From an uncultured Planktomarina sp. (GTDB lineage Bacteria; Pseudomonadota; Alphaproteobacteria; Rhodobacterales; Rhodobacteraceae): 64,000 nt of DNA. The notes under the pieces were generated by a model, which ran no database searches, was not told the DNA's origin, and worked only from the letters and a program-made list of their open reading frames with translations. The position numbers and the translations under genes are program-made. This document shows, in pieces, positions 19,688 to 29,575 of this stretch; positions within the stretch are counted from its first letter, which is position 1; every line of letters starts with the position of its first letter. Location: contig CAJJBP010000006.1 of assembly GCA_905182425.1 (NCBI GenBank), positions 61,142 to 125,141 on the forward strand, read 5' to 3'.

Positions 19688-21340
19688 TCACATGTTTGGA
19701 TAATTTGGTCCATCACCACCCTGTGGTGTTACCCAGGTTATATTTTGGCTTGGATCTTTAATGTCACAAGTTTTACAATGCACGCAGTTTTGAAAGTTAA
19801 TTACGAACCGCGCGTCTTTGTCTGGCTCTTCTACAACCTCATAAACACCTGCGGGGCAATAGCGCTGCGCAGGCTCTGCGTATTTAGGTAGATTAACAGA
19901 GATAGGCAAACTTGGATCAGCGAGTTGTAAATGCACAGGCTGATTTTCCGCATGATTTGTCATGGCGAAACTGACGTTAGTTAGGCGGTCAAAGGACAGC
20001 TTTCCATCTGGCTTTGGATAATCAATCTTTGGATAATCCGAGGCTTTTCCCGTGGATTGCGCATCTGTTTTACCATGTTTGACAGTACCAAAAAGGCTAA
20101 ACTTGAAGATGCTTTGAAACCACATATCAAACCCACCAAGCACCAAACCAACCAAAGGACCAAATTTTGCAGTTAGAGGTGCTACATTACGAACAATTTT
20201 CAAATCTTTGCCAACAGGGCCAGACTTAAGCTCAGCATTGTAGCTTTCAAGAACATCACCAGACCGTCCAGCTCCTATTGCTTCAAATGCAGCTTCAGCC
20301 GCGGCCATACCCGAGTACATAGCGTTATGGTTACCTTTGATACGGGGCAAGTTCACCAGGCCCACTGAACAACCTAACATAGCGCCGCCTGGGAAGGCAC
20401 TATTCGGCATAGATTGGAACCCACCTTTAGTAACCGCACGGGCGCCATAGGCTACACGTTTACCACCCTCAAGGACTTTAGAGATCCGGGGATGATGTTT
20501 GAAGCGTTGGAATTCCATGTACGGGAACAAATGTGGGTTTTTATAGTTGAGGTCGATAATATAGCCCACGTAAACTTGGTTATTTTCTAAATGATACATA
20601 AAAGAACCACCAGATTGTTTGAAACCCATTGGCCATCCCATGGAGTGCGTTACTTCACCCAGATTATGGTTCCCAGGTTTGACTTCCCAGATTTCCTTCA
20701 TTCCAATGCCGAACTTAGGGACGTCGCAATTTGCAGCAAGGTCATATTTTGAAATAACCTCTTTAGACAAAGATCCCCGCACACCTTCAGAGAGAAAAAC
20801 ATATTTACCGTGCAACTCCATGCCGGGTTCATAAGCCGTTGACGGAGTACCATCTGTATTTTTGCCAAATTCACCAGCCACAACACCTTTGACCTCGCCA
20901 TTATCGCCAAAAACTAGGTCAGAACATGCCATGCCTGGAAAAATCTCTACACCCATTTCTTCAGCTTGTTCGGCCATCCAACGACAGACATTGCCCATCG
21001 ATACGATGTAATTACCATGGTTGCTCATCAGCGGCGGCATGATCATATTGGGTAGACGGATCTGACCAGATTCACCAAGAACGTAAAAGTTATCCTCTGT
21101 CACAGCTGTATTAAGAGGCGCGCCTTTTTCTTTCCAATCTGGGATTAATTTGTTGAGTGCAGAAGGGTCAAGTACTGCCCCTGATAAAATATGCGCCCCA
21201 ACCTCAGAGCCTTTTTCCAGAACCACAACTTCAAGACCAGCATTCAACTGCTTCAAACGAATAGCTGCAGACAGACCAGACGGCCCTGCCCCAACGATTA
21301 CAACATCGTATTCCATCGTTTCGCGTTCAATCTCTGACAT
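19688..21340 (-). CDS. Electron transfer flavoprotein-ubiquinone oxidoreductase
   Basis: N-terminal FAD motif VVIVGAGPSGLSAAIRL, C-terminal 4Fe-4S CVHCKTCDIKDPSQNITWVTPQGGDGPNYPNM. Confidence 0.96.
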   Translation of the reverse strand: MSEIERETMEYDVVIVGAGPSGLSAAIRLKQLNAGLEVVVLEKGSEVGAHILSGAVLDPSALNKLIPDWKEKGAPLNTAVTEDNFYVLGESGQIRLPNMIMPPLMSNHGNYIVSMGNVCRWMAEQAEEMGVEIFPGMACSDLVFGDNGEVKGVVAGEFGKNTDGTPSTAYEPGMELHGKYVFLSEGVRGSLSKEVISKYDLAANCDVPKFGIGMKEIWEVKPGNHNLGEVTHSMGWPMGFKQSGGSFMYHLENNQVYVGYIIDLNYKNPHLFPYMEFQRFKHHPRISKVLEGGKRVAYGARAVTKGGFQSMPNSAFPGGAMLGCSVGLVNLPRIKGNHNAMYSGMAAAEAAFEAIGAGRSGDVLESYNAELKSGPVGKDLKIVRNVAPLTAKFGPLVGLVLGGFDMWFQSIFKFSLFGTVKHGKTDAQSTGKASDYPKIDYPKPDGKLSFDRLTNVSFAMTNHAENQPVHLQLADPSLPISVNLPKYAEPAQRYCPAGVYEVVEEPDKDARFVINFQNCVHCKTCDIKDPSQNITWVTPQGGDGPNYPNM

Positions 21341-21843
21341 CAGTTTATTCCCTATATCTCGTATAGCTCAGGAGAAAATAAACTAAAATTTCGTCCCGTT
21401 CCAAAATCGTTTAAGCTACTCAAAGGTTGTAGGTCAATCATTACAATCTTCCCATGTTTAAATGGCGACGTTATTTCGCATCTTTAGATGCTATCACTAA
21501 TAAATCATCATAAACTCTCAACATTTTTGACGGCTATGTTTCTCGCGCATTGGTGGGCGCTGTGAAAAAGACACCGATAGCACCAATAATCATCCATCGT
21601 CACTAATTAGATCAGAAAACGATCTTCAAGGATGATGGGATTTTCCGTATGAGAGGAGTTGCAGCTGTTTTCTAGGGAACACCTCAGTTTAACTTCCATC
21701 ACGATAAGGTCATTAAGTAGGTAGTCATGCGTTACACAATAAATGAAAATTCCTAAAAACTTGCTCTGATCTCCGCTTGACCCTTGCAAAAACCCCACGG
21801 CTTTGGTCATTTAGGGTACAGGTCAACCAGAAGTGATATCGAA

Positions 21844-22314
21844 ATGGAAAAAATACCCCTTACCCGCGCAGGTGCTGAACAGCTTGAAGCCGAAATGAAG
21901 CATCTGAAGTCGGTCGAACGCCCGACTATCATTGTCGCCATAGCGGAAGCGCGTGAGCTTGGTGATCTTAAAGAGAATGCAGAATATCATTCTGCGCGCG
22001 AAAAACAGGGTTTCATTGAAGGTCGTATAAAAGAACTTGAAGCTATTTTAGGGCGCGCTGATATTATTGACCCCGCAACTTTATCCGGGACAGTAAAGTT
22101 CGGTGCTACGGTAACTTTAGTTGATGAAGAAACTGATGAGGAAAAAACATATCAGGTGGTCGGTGAACCGGAGGCTGATATTGAAAATGGAAGACTTAAT
22201 ATACACTCTCCGCTTGCGAGGTCCTTGATTGGAAAAGAAGATGGCGATAGCATAGAGGTGCGAACTCCAGGCGGACAACGCTCCTATGAAATTTTAAGTG
22301 TCGTCTTCAAATAG
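21844..22314 (+). CDS. greA: Transcription elongation factor GreA
   Basis: [62 protein letters not shown]. Confidence 0.97.
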   Translation: MEKIPLTRAGAEQLEAEMKHLKSVERPTIIVAIAEARELGDLKENAEYHSAREKQGFIEGRIKELEAILGRADIIDPATLSGTVKFGATVTLVDEETDEEKTYQVVGEPEADIENGRLNIHSPLARSLIGKEDGDSIEVRTPGGQRSYEILSVVFK

Positions 22315-22352
22315 ACCGGACTTAAGCCCATGATTAGGAACGTATTTTAGGC

Positions 22353-23606
22353 CTAAAGCCCAAAGCTACTGTAAGGAAGATAACGAACCAGCTGCCCCTG
22401 GATCACGCTGGTTTCATCTTCCGTCAACTCGACAAGACCGTCAGACCAAGACAGTCCAGAGATACGACCCGACCCTTCGGATGCAAAAATGTCGACGCGC
22501 CCACTGCGCAGGCGCGCTCGCAAATACTCACGTCGCCCCGGCTTCTTCTTTTTATCAAAAGCGGCCGGCAACATTAAAGGCTCAGGTCTCGTGAAACCAG
22601 CACCCGCTAACTGCGAAAGCGCAGGACGTGCAAAAATTAGCAAACAAACAAACGCCGCAACCGGATTACCGGGCAGGCCAAAAATGGCCGTACCATTCCA
22701 TACACCAAGTGCCAGAGGTCGACCTGGCTTCACTGCTATACGCCAAAGCGCCATAGTTCCTGTCGCATTCAAAATCGCTGAAAGATGGTCTTCATCGCCA
22801 GCGCTCGCTCCCCCTGAGGTGATAATAACATCCGCACACTCAGCCGCACGGTCCAAGGCTTTACGCAAAGCCTCTGGATCGTCTTGAACTATTCCAAACT
22901 CAATAACATGCAAATTCCAACGCCGTAAAATAGCCGACAACATTGGACTGTTCACATCATATATTTGTTCTGTCTGGGCCTCGGAACCCGGCGCTCGCAA
23001 CTCTGTTCCAGTCGAGATCACTACCACTCGCAGAGGTTTAAAGACCTCAACTTTGCTTACGCCAACGGCGACCAACATCCCTAAATCTTGAGGTGTCAGC
23101 TTATGCCCCGCCTTAAGCAAAACTGCACCGACCGTGATATCCTCTCCGGTCGCCCGTGCATTTGACCCTAACTCTAAAGGCCCATTAACTTCAATAATTC
23201 CATCTTGTATCAAAACATCTTCTTGCAAAACCACAGTCTGGGCTCCTGCCGGCAATGCGGCACCAGTGAGTACGCGCAAAGCCTCACCAGCAGACACGGA
23301 GCCTGCAAAAGCCTCTCCTGCCGCAGCACGTCCATCAAGCAACTGGTAGCTTTGGGCGCCCGCCGATATAGCCCCAGAGACAGCATAACCATCCACGGCA
23401 GTATTGGGGCACGGAGGATGCGATCTAGGCGCTAAAACTGATTTTGCTAGAATGCGCCCATCACTATCTTGGACGAAACAACTTTCCTTTTCCACAACGC
23501 ACGACAGTCGAGCCTTTAAAAGAGAAAGGGCATCATCCACAGGGTTCCAAAACGCACCCAACGGCAACGTAAAGCAATCGTTTCTCAGCTTTGGGATTTT
23601 GCTCAT
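22353..23606 (-). CDS. moeA: Molybdopterin molybdotransferase
   Basis: SHPPCPNTAVDGYAV, TSGGASAGDEDHL, IFGLPGNPVAAFV. Confidence 0.95.
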   Translation of the reverse strand: MSKIPKLRNDCFTLPLGAFWNPVDDALSLLKARLSCVVEKESCFVQDSDGRILAKSVLAPRSHPPCPNTAVDGYAVSGAISAGAQSYQLLDGRAAAGEAFAGSVSAGEALRVLTGAALPAGAQTVVLQEDVLIQDGIIEVNGPLELGSNARATGEDITVGAVLLKAGHKLTPQDLGMLVAVGVSKVEVFKPLRVVVISTGTELRAPGSEAQTEQIYDVNSPMLSAILRRWNLHVIEFGIVQDDPEALRKALDRAAECADVIITSGGASAGDEDHLSAILNATGTMALWRIAVKPGRPLALGVWNGTAIFGLPGNPVAAFVCLLIFARPALSQLAGAGFTRPEPLMLPAAFDKKKKPGRREYLRARLRSGRVDIFASEGSGRISGLSWSDGLVELTEDETSVIQGQLVRYLPYSSFGL

Positions 23607-24100
23607 ACGATTAATCGCGTTTGCCGCAATATGAAATCAGCTATAGTTTCCGTATCATTAAGATCGAAAACCGGCCTATCTATTTGCATTGGCACATCTG
23701 TCGCCACCGCCAAAATTGTTGGGTCTTGCGGCGCAATTAATGGATTGCCAGCCTCAGCGCGCCAAGCTTCAATTTTTGGATGCAAATCTCTCTTCCAACC
23801 TTCGATCAGAACCAAATCTACGGGATCGAGTTTGAGCAGTAGTTGATCCAATGTCAACTCTGGTGCCCCGCGATTTTCTTCCATTAAAGCCCAGCGCTCC
23901 GTTGACGCTAACAAAACTTGCGATGCACCTGCAAGCCGGTGCCTGTGACTGTCTTTACCAATATGGTCTACATCAAAGGAGTGATGAGCATGCTTTAAAG
24001 TAGAAACCAAATATCCGCGACAAGATATTTCACCAACTAAGCGTTCCATTAGTCCAGTTTTTCCAGCATTTTTCCATCCAGTGACTCCAAAAACATTCAC
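23603..24100 (-). CDS. mobB: Molybdopterin-guanine dinucleotide biosynthesis protein B
   Basis: MNVFGVTGWKNAGKTGLMERLV P-loop, VLIEGWKRDLHPKIE. Confidence 0.93.
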   Translation of the reverse strand: MNVFGVTGWKNAGKTGLMERLVGEISCRGYLVSTLKHAHHSFDVDHIGKDSHRHRLAGASQVLLASTERWALMEENRGAPELTLDQLLLKLDPVDLVLIEGWKRDLHPKIEAWRAEAGNPLIAPQDPTILAVATDVPMQIDRPVFDLNDTETIADFILRQTRLIV

Positions 24101-24705
24101 AACATTGCCTCAGCTTTTTTTAGATCTTCTGGTGTATTTATATTAAAAAATGGATCAAAGAGATCTGTCGCAAACATTGCTTCAGCAGTGCCATGTTTTT
24201 CCGCCCATACAATAACTTTGCGCATACCTAATTCAAGTGCGGCACGCAGGTCATGGCGTAAAGACACAGGCCAGAGCCCAAAAGTTGGATGCCTAAAAAC
24301 GCGGCCGGCAGTACCTTGCGTCGCAGCAAGTGCAATCGGCATTTTTTGTATCTGGCAGGCCTCACTCAGGGCATGGGTTAAATCATCGGCAAAAAACGGG
24401 GTATCAGCTGCAACCGTTATTATCTGCTCTGCGCCCTTTTCCGCGGCCCAATCTAAGCCTGCTAGAACTCCAGCCAGTGGACCTAGGTAGCCTGACATAC
24501 TATCAGGTATGATTGGCAGATCAAACATTGAGAAGCGTTTTGGGCACCCATTGGCATTCAAAGCTATCTTGCCCACCTGTGGCCTAAGCCGATATAAAAC
24601 GTGATCTAATACATAACCATTCCCGAGATTTAATAACCCTTTATCGCCGCCACCCATTCGGCTTGCTAGGCCACCAGCCAGTATGACACCCAATGGCAAG
24701 GTCAT
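24097..24705 (-). CDS. mobA: Molybdenum cofactor guanylyltransferase
   Basis: GVILAGGLASRMGGGDKGLLNLG, ITVAADTPFF, FFNINTPEDLKKAE. Confidence 0.94.
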   Translation of the reverse strand: MTLPLGVILAGGLASRMGGGDKGLLNLGNGYVLDHVLYRLRPQVGKIALNANGCPKRFSMFDLPIIPDSMSGYLGPLAGVLAGLDWAAEKGAEQIITVAADTPFFADDLTHALSEACQIQKMPIALAATQGTAGRVFRHPTFGLWPVSLRHDLRAALELGMRKVIVWAEKHGTAEAMFATDLFDPFFNINTPEDLKKAEAML

Positions 24706-25571
24706 TGAGCGGATTTTCTTTGGTGCTTGGTACCTTCATTAGGTAGCGTGACCTCAGCATCAAAAATTAATCGTTCTTTCCCAGATAGACATTGAAACCT
24801 ATGGCCACGCATCCTACCGATGAGTGTCAACCCAACCTGTTGGGCTAGCTCGGCACCCCAAGCGGTAAACCCTGACCGACTGACCAGGGCAGGAATTCCC
24901 ATTAACGCGCATTTAATCACCATTTCAGAAGTAAGGCGCCCAGTGGTATAAAGGATCTTATCCGAACCCACTGTTTGCGTAGCCCGCATCCATCCCGCCA
25001 CTTTATCAACGGCATTATGGCGGCCCACATCTTCCATGTAGACCAACGGTTGATCCTCATGACATAATACCGTGCCATGTATTGCACCGGCGCTTAAATA
25101 CAGGCTAGGCATTTGATTGATGCTATGTGACAAAGCATAAAGCCAAGAGGTTCGAAGGTGGGTTTGAGGCAATTTCAGCCCTTCAATCCCTTCCATAATA
25201 TCTCCAAAAACAGTACCAATTGCACAACCCGATGTCCGAGTTTTCTTCTTTAATTTTGCTTCGTAATTTGTAGGTCGATCTGTACGTACAACTACTACTT
25301 CCAGCTCTTTATCAAACTCAATTGACTGGACGACCTCATCGTGGGCTAGCATGCCTTGATTGCTCAAAAAGCCCTGAGCCAGAAACTCTGGATAATCGCC
25401 AATTGTCATGGCCGTGACAATCTCCTGTCCATTCAGCCAGATAGTCAGTGGGCGTTCCTCAACAACCTGCAACTCCAACAGTTCGCCAGAATGGTCCATC
25501 CCTTGAACTTGGCGCGTAAGTCCTGCGGATTGTGGATTGGGCATGATTAAACAGGCTTTGGCATGCGACAT
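24702..25571 (-). CDS. fdhD: Formate dehydrogenase accessory sulfurtransferase FdhD
   Basis: EDVGRHNAVDKVAGWM, TGRLTSEMVIKCALMGIPALVSRSGFTAWGAELAQQVGLTLIGRMRG; start placed at MSHAKAC. Confidence 0.93.
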   Translation of the reverse strand: MSHAKACLIMPNPQSAGLTRQVQGMDHSGELLELQVVEERPLTIWLNGQEIVTAMTIGDYPEFLAQGFLSNQGMLAHDEVVQSIEFDKELEVVVVRTDRPTNYEAKLKKKTRTSGCAIGTVFGDIMEGIEGLKLPQTHLRTSWLYALSHSINQMPSLYLSAGAIHGTVLCHEDQPLVYMEDVGRHNAVDKVAGWMRATQTVGSDKILYTTGRLTSEMVIKCALMGIPALVSRSGFTAWGAELAQQVGLTLIGRMRGHRFQCLSGKERLIFDAEVTLPNEGTKHQRKSAQ

Positions 25572-25808
25572 GAGAATCTCCTTAACCACGAAAGCAGCCA
25601 GATAATTCAAAGATAGGGCAAGCTGGTGCAATCTGCTAGACTAGATTTCGGAGAGACTTTTAGAGTCTATCTGGTATAGCTGCTTGAGTATAGTTTGTTT
25701 GAAACAAAAAACTTTTTCTTGCACCACAGGTGTGTTCCTAGCTCAGACGCAGGAGTTGGAAGAATGGAAAAACTTACTCACATTTATTTTAACTAGGACC
25801 AAAACTCT

Positions 25809-26426
25809 TTATTCGATATTGAACCTAGCAGGCTGACCAACCCAACTGTGAAATTCATAGGTCTGATCAATATCCTCAGGTTGTCGGAAAACTCGCGTAC
25901 GAACATTTGGCAAAGTTGCAAAACTAATAGCAAGCTGATCAGGGAAATACGATCTCTGAATTCGTTCAAACCCTGGAGTTGCAACTAAAAGCGCACTGAT
26001 TGATTGGCTGCAAAGTGCCTGCGAAACAGCACCATTTTTCTTTACACGATGCAACAACCCCTCTGCCACCTCAGCCAAAACATCTACAGTTTGTGCAGTG
26101 GTATAGTAATTAAACCGAGTATGGTAATCTATATAACTATCAACAATTGCTGGGTTTGCACCAAATAGAACATCATTTTGTTCCGGTGCATAAACATAAG
26201 AAAAACTACCAGCTGGATCGAAGATAACCCGTTCAGATGCATTTATAATTAACGCGGTATGAGCGCCATTGTTAGAACCAACGTTCAACACCGTTACTAG
26301 TGTTATGGCAGCGGCACCCGGGTGTCGGTACCGGACTTCTTGAATTTTCTCTTCAGGAGCCCGAACAGATTTTACACTACAACCCACAGTCACCAGAAGG
26401 CTAAGAAGTAGGAGTGCAAAACGCAT
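25809..26426 (-). CDS. Lipoprotein of unknown function, possible permuted papain-like fold
   Basis: MRFALLLLSLLVTVGCSVKS lipobox; conserved-looking NNGAHTALIINASERVIFDPAGSF and later SQALCSQSISALL. Confidence 0.75.
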   Translation of the reverse strand: MRFALLLLSLLVTVGCSVKSVRAPEEKIQEVRYRHPGAAAITLVTVLNVGSNNGAHTALIINASERVIFDPAGSFSYVYAPEQNDVLFGANPAIVDSYIDYHTRFNYYTTAQTVDVLAEVAEGLLHRVKKNGAVSQALCSQSISALLVATPGFERIQRSYFPDQLAISFATLPNVRTRVFRQPEDIDQTYEFHSWVGQPARFNIE

Positions 26427-26437
26427 TTAATAAGCCT

Positions 26438-26578
26438 TTATCCGTTAATTAAATAAAGTAAAACCAATGCAACTATAATCGCGATGGAACTCCTTGAAAC
26501 AATTGATATAAAGCTTGAAAAGCCTTTTTCCTGAACGCTTACATCCATTGAACCGTGTTCGTGTTTTTGATCTGCCAT
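26438..26578 (-). CDS. aa3-type cytochrome c oxidase subunit IV-like (46 aa)
   Basis: MADQKHEHGSMDVSVQEKGFSSFISIVSRSSIAIIVALVLLYLING; short family architecture (hydrophilic MDxxxQEKxFxxF N-terminus plus one TM). Not in ORF track. Confidence 0.75.
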   Translation of the reverse strand: MADQKHEHGSMDVSVQEKGFSSFISIVSRSSIAIIVALVLLYLING

Positions 26579-26711
26579 GCTGACAACTCCCGTTAGCTTA
26601 AGTCATCTAGTGCAATAAATTAATCCGTTTGTCACGGGCACAAAGCAGGATAGCTCCAATTTAGCACCCATTTCTTGCAGAATATTTCGGATTTTAAAAG
26701 TAGAAAGTCTT

Positions 26712-27746
26712 TTATGGGTTAGTAATCTCAAAACGATAAACGCCATCACTATCTAATATACGAGATGCTTCCCCTTCGTGCCACAAGTAATTGCAATGCG
26801 CCAAAGCCTCAACCAAGCCTAAACCGTATTCCCCATTCCCAAGATCACGTTTGAAAATTGCAAACATTACTTCACCAGCAGTCTTGGGTGTTTTCAACGC
26901 CTGACGCAAACGCTCCAACGCTCCACTGTGGTTATCAATCAACTGTTTGAGACGTAAAGGAATGCCCGTGAACGGAAGCTTATGGCCCGGTAACGCCAAA
27001 AGATCATCCGTAGCAAATTCTTGTAATCGACTACAGCTGTACATCCATTCACCTAACGGATTAGCATCTGGCTCAGTGGGGTAAACACCAATATTTGAAC
27101 TGATAGATGGTATAATTTGGTCCCCAGTGAGAACCAAATTGTCGTCCCTACTCCAAAAGGTTGCGTGATGCGGGGCATGCCCGTTATCTATACGAATGTC
27201 CCAAGTTCGACCGCCCATTTCAATTGTATCGCCCTCAGATATACGAGAAAATCCAATTGGAACAGGATATACTATGTCAGCAAAATTAAACGGGCGTTCC
27301 AACTTACGGGTTTCAAGTAAATCCGCATGCATACCGGCTCGGCGATAAAACTCTATTTGCCCATCAGTATAACCTTCTTGTATATCAAGCGTCAGCATTC
27401 GACCCATATAATACGCAACACCAGACGATACGTATTCGGATCCATATTTATCAAAAAACCACCCATGAAAGCCAATGTGGTCAGGATGATGATGCGTTGC
27501 AACAACCCGTTTTACAGGTTTGCCCTTTAATGGACCCATTAATAAGGCGTCCCACATGGCCTCGACTTTTCGGGTCTTCATTCCCGTGTCAACCAGTGTC
27601 CATCCATCACCATCATCAAGCACATAAATATTCACATGATCAAGCTTCATCGGTAGCGGTAGTCGCAACCAATGCACACCGGAAGCAATTTCGAGCATAT
27701 TACCAAAATCTGGTGGGTTTTCCCAAGGGTATTTAATACCGTTCAT
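26712..27746 (-). CDS. MBL-fold metallo-hydrolase
   Basis: ATHHHPDHIGFHGWF, LTGDQIIP, ALPGHKLPF. Confidence 0.9.
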   Translation of the reverse strand: MNGIKYPWENPPDFGNMLEIASGVHWLRLPLPMKLDHVNIYVLDDGDGWTLVDTGMKTRKVEAMWDALLMGPLKGKPVKRVVATHHHPDHIGFHGWFFDKYGSEYVSSGVAYYMGRMLTLDIQEGYTDGQIEFYRRAGMHADLLETRKLERPFNFADIVYPVPIGFSRISEGDTIEMGGRTWDIRIDNGHAPHHATFWSRDDNLVLTGDQIIPSISSNIGVYPTEPDANPLGEWMYSCSRLQEFATDDLLALPGHKLPFTGIPLRLKQLIDNHSGALERLRQALKTPKTAGEVMFAIFKRDLGNGEYGLGLVEALAHCNYLWHEGEASRILDSDGVYRFEITNP

Positions 27747-27755
27747 CTCATAGAA

Positions 27756-29474
27756 TTACGCTGCAAAATCATTAAGCTCAAGCGCATAAATATCGGATGA
27801 CCCTACCCGAGCCTGCGCGCAAAGTGCGTTATGCTCAGGTAAAAGACTGTTTATATAAAACCGCCCCAAACGTTCGCGTTTACCGTCATCCGAGGATGCC
27901 GCAATTAGGTGAAAGTACCCTCCAAGTACACGTGCAAAAGCACGTTGGTAGGACACAGATCCGGCAAATCGTTCGTTCAAGTCTTGCGTCACCAACCATT
28001 CCGTTGTTGCACGAAGCTCGGCAACTGAGACTTGTACCGCCAGTGCCAAATCGCTTTTGGACGCAGTAGCCAGCTGAGCCATTTCATCCATTAAAGAAAA
28101 TGCCGCAGCGCCGCCGTCCATCATTTTACGCGCCACAAGATCCATAGATTGAATTCCATTAGTCCCTTCATAAATCGGCGTTATACGAGCATCACGCAGA
28201 TATTGCGCAGCGGCCGTTTCTTCAATGAAGCCCATACCACCATGTATCTGGACACCAATATCTGACATTTGGACTCCAACATCGCTGCCAAATGACTTAG
28301 CAATCGGTGTCAGCAAGGCCGCGCGTGCTTTCCAATGGCTATCTTGCGTAGCTTTAGCCATGTCCAGTGCCACAGCACAAGCCACACCAATTGAACGGGC
28401 AGCAAAAATTTCAGATTTCATCTGTGCTAGCATCCGCCTAACATCAGCATGGTCAATTATTGTACCCGTACCATCAGCAATCAGCGAGGTGCCCTGTTTG
28501 CGCCCCAAAGCGTAACTCAAAGCGTGTTGATAAGCTCCTTCAGCAACTCCAACACCTTGCATGCCAACAGCTAAGCGAGCATTATTCATCATTGTAAACA
28601 TGCAAGCCATGCCATTGTGCTCTTCGCCTACAAGCCAACCGGTAGCAGCTGAGAATTCCATTACCGCTGTGGGGCTACCATGAATGCCTAATTTATGTTC
28701 AAGGCTTACACATCGAAGATCATTTCTTACCCCAAGGGTACCGTCAGGATGTGGAATGAACTTTGGCACCAAGAAAAGGCTAATTCCTTTTGGGCCCGGC
28801 TTGGCACCAGGAAGGCGTGCTAGTACGAGATGACATATATTTTCTGCAACATCATGTTCACCCCAAGTAATAAAAATCTTTTGTCCTGTTACCTTATAAG
28901 TTCCATCCGATTGTGGTTCCGCTTTTGTACTCAACGCCCCCACATCAGATCCAGCATGGGATTCGGTCAAATTCATCGTTCCTGTCCATTCACCGGAAAT
29001 CAGTTTTGGAAGGTAAATATCTTGCAATTCTGAGCTCGCGTGATGCTCCAAAGCCTCAATTTGACCTTGTGACAACAACGGACAAAGGTTCAGTGAGATA
29101 CAGGCGCCACACATCATATCGTGCATCGCTGTGTTCATAGTAAGTGGCAGTCCCATACCCCCAAAAGAGGGGCTAGCAGAGATACCAACCCAACCACCTT
29201 CTGCTATTGCGGCATATCCTTCGGCGAAGCCCGGTGTTGTTCGTACAACACCATTTTCAAGATGTGCAGGGACCAAATCACCTGGTCGCTGAAGCGGCGC
29301 CATTACGGTGTCACAAAGCTTGCCACATTCGTTCAAAATTGCATCAGTCAAATCTGGAGTTGCTTCGGCAAAGTAGTCACTCGCAACCACAGGTGCCAAC
29401 GGCACAACTTGCTCTAAAATGAATTGGTATTCGCTGACAGGCGCACGATAAGGCATTGGAAACTCCGCTATCAA
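27756..29474 (-). CDS. Acyl-CoA dehydrogenase, DmdC-like long form
   Basis: GTMNLTESHAGSDVGAL, GQKIFITWGEHD, QIHGGMGFIEETAAAQYLRDARITPIYEGTNGIQSMDLVARK. Confidence 0.9.
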   Translation of the reverse strand: MIAEFPMPYRAPVSEYQFILEQVVPLAPVVASDYFAEATPDLTDAILNECGKLCDTVMAPLQRPGDLVPAHLENGVVRTTPGFAEGYAAIAEGGWVGISASPSFGGMGLPLTMNTAMHDMMCGACISLNLCPLLSQGQIEALEHHASSELQDIYLPKLISGEWTGTMNLTESHAGSDVGALSTKAEPQSDGTYKVTGQKIFITWGEHDVAENICHLVLARLPGAKPGPKGISLFLVPKFIPHPDGTLGVRNDLRCVSLEHKLGIHGSPTAVMEFSAATGWLVGEEHNGMACMFTMMNNARLAVGMQGVGVAEGAYQHALSYALGRKQGTSLIADGTGTIIDHADVRRMLAQMKSEIFAARSIGVACAVALDMAKATQDSHWKARAALLTPIAKSFGSDVGVQMSDIGVQIHGGMGFIEETAAAQYLRDARITPIYEGTNGIQSMDLVARKMMDGGAAAFSLMDEMAQLATASKSDLALAVQVSVAELRATTEWLVTQDLNERFAGSVSYQRAFARVLGGYFHLIAASSDDGKRERLGRFYINSLLPEHNALCAQARVGSSDIYALELNDFAA

Positions 29475-29575
29475 TCATTTGAGTGGTTACGTCGTCTTAA
29501 ACAAGGCAGCTCTTCTTGGAAATAGAACAGATTGGAAACGCGACGTCAGTTTGGAGTACCATTAAATTACTTAGC

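Noticed and set aside
21607-21810. 67-aa minus ORF in the long greA upstream region
   Set aside because: No recognisable family and no supporting neighbours; probably noncoding. The region was also scanned by eye for tRNA T-loop sequence with none found.
22346-22357. Palindrome tttaggcctaaa between greA and moeA as a bidirectional terminator
   Set aside because: Too short, has no loop and no U-tract, and overlaps the moeA stop; not supportable as a terminator.
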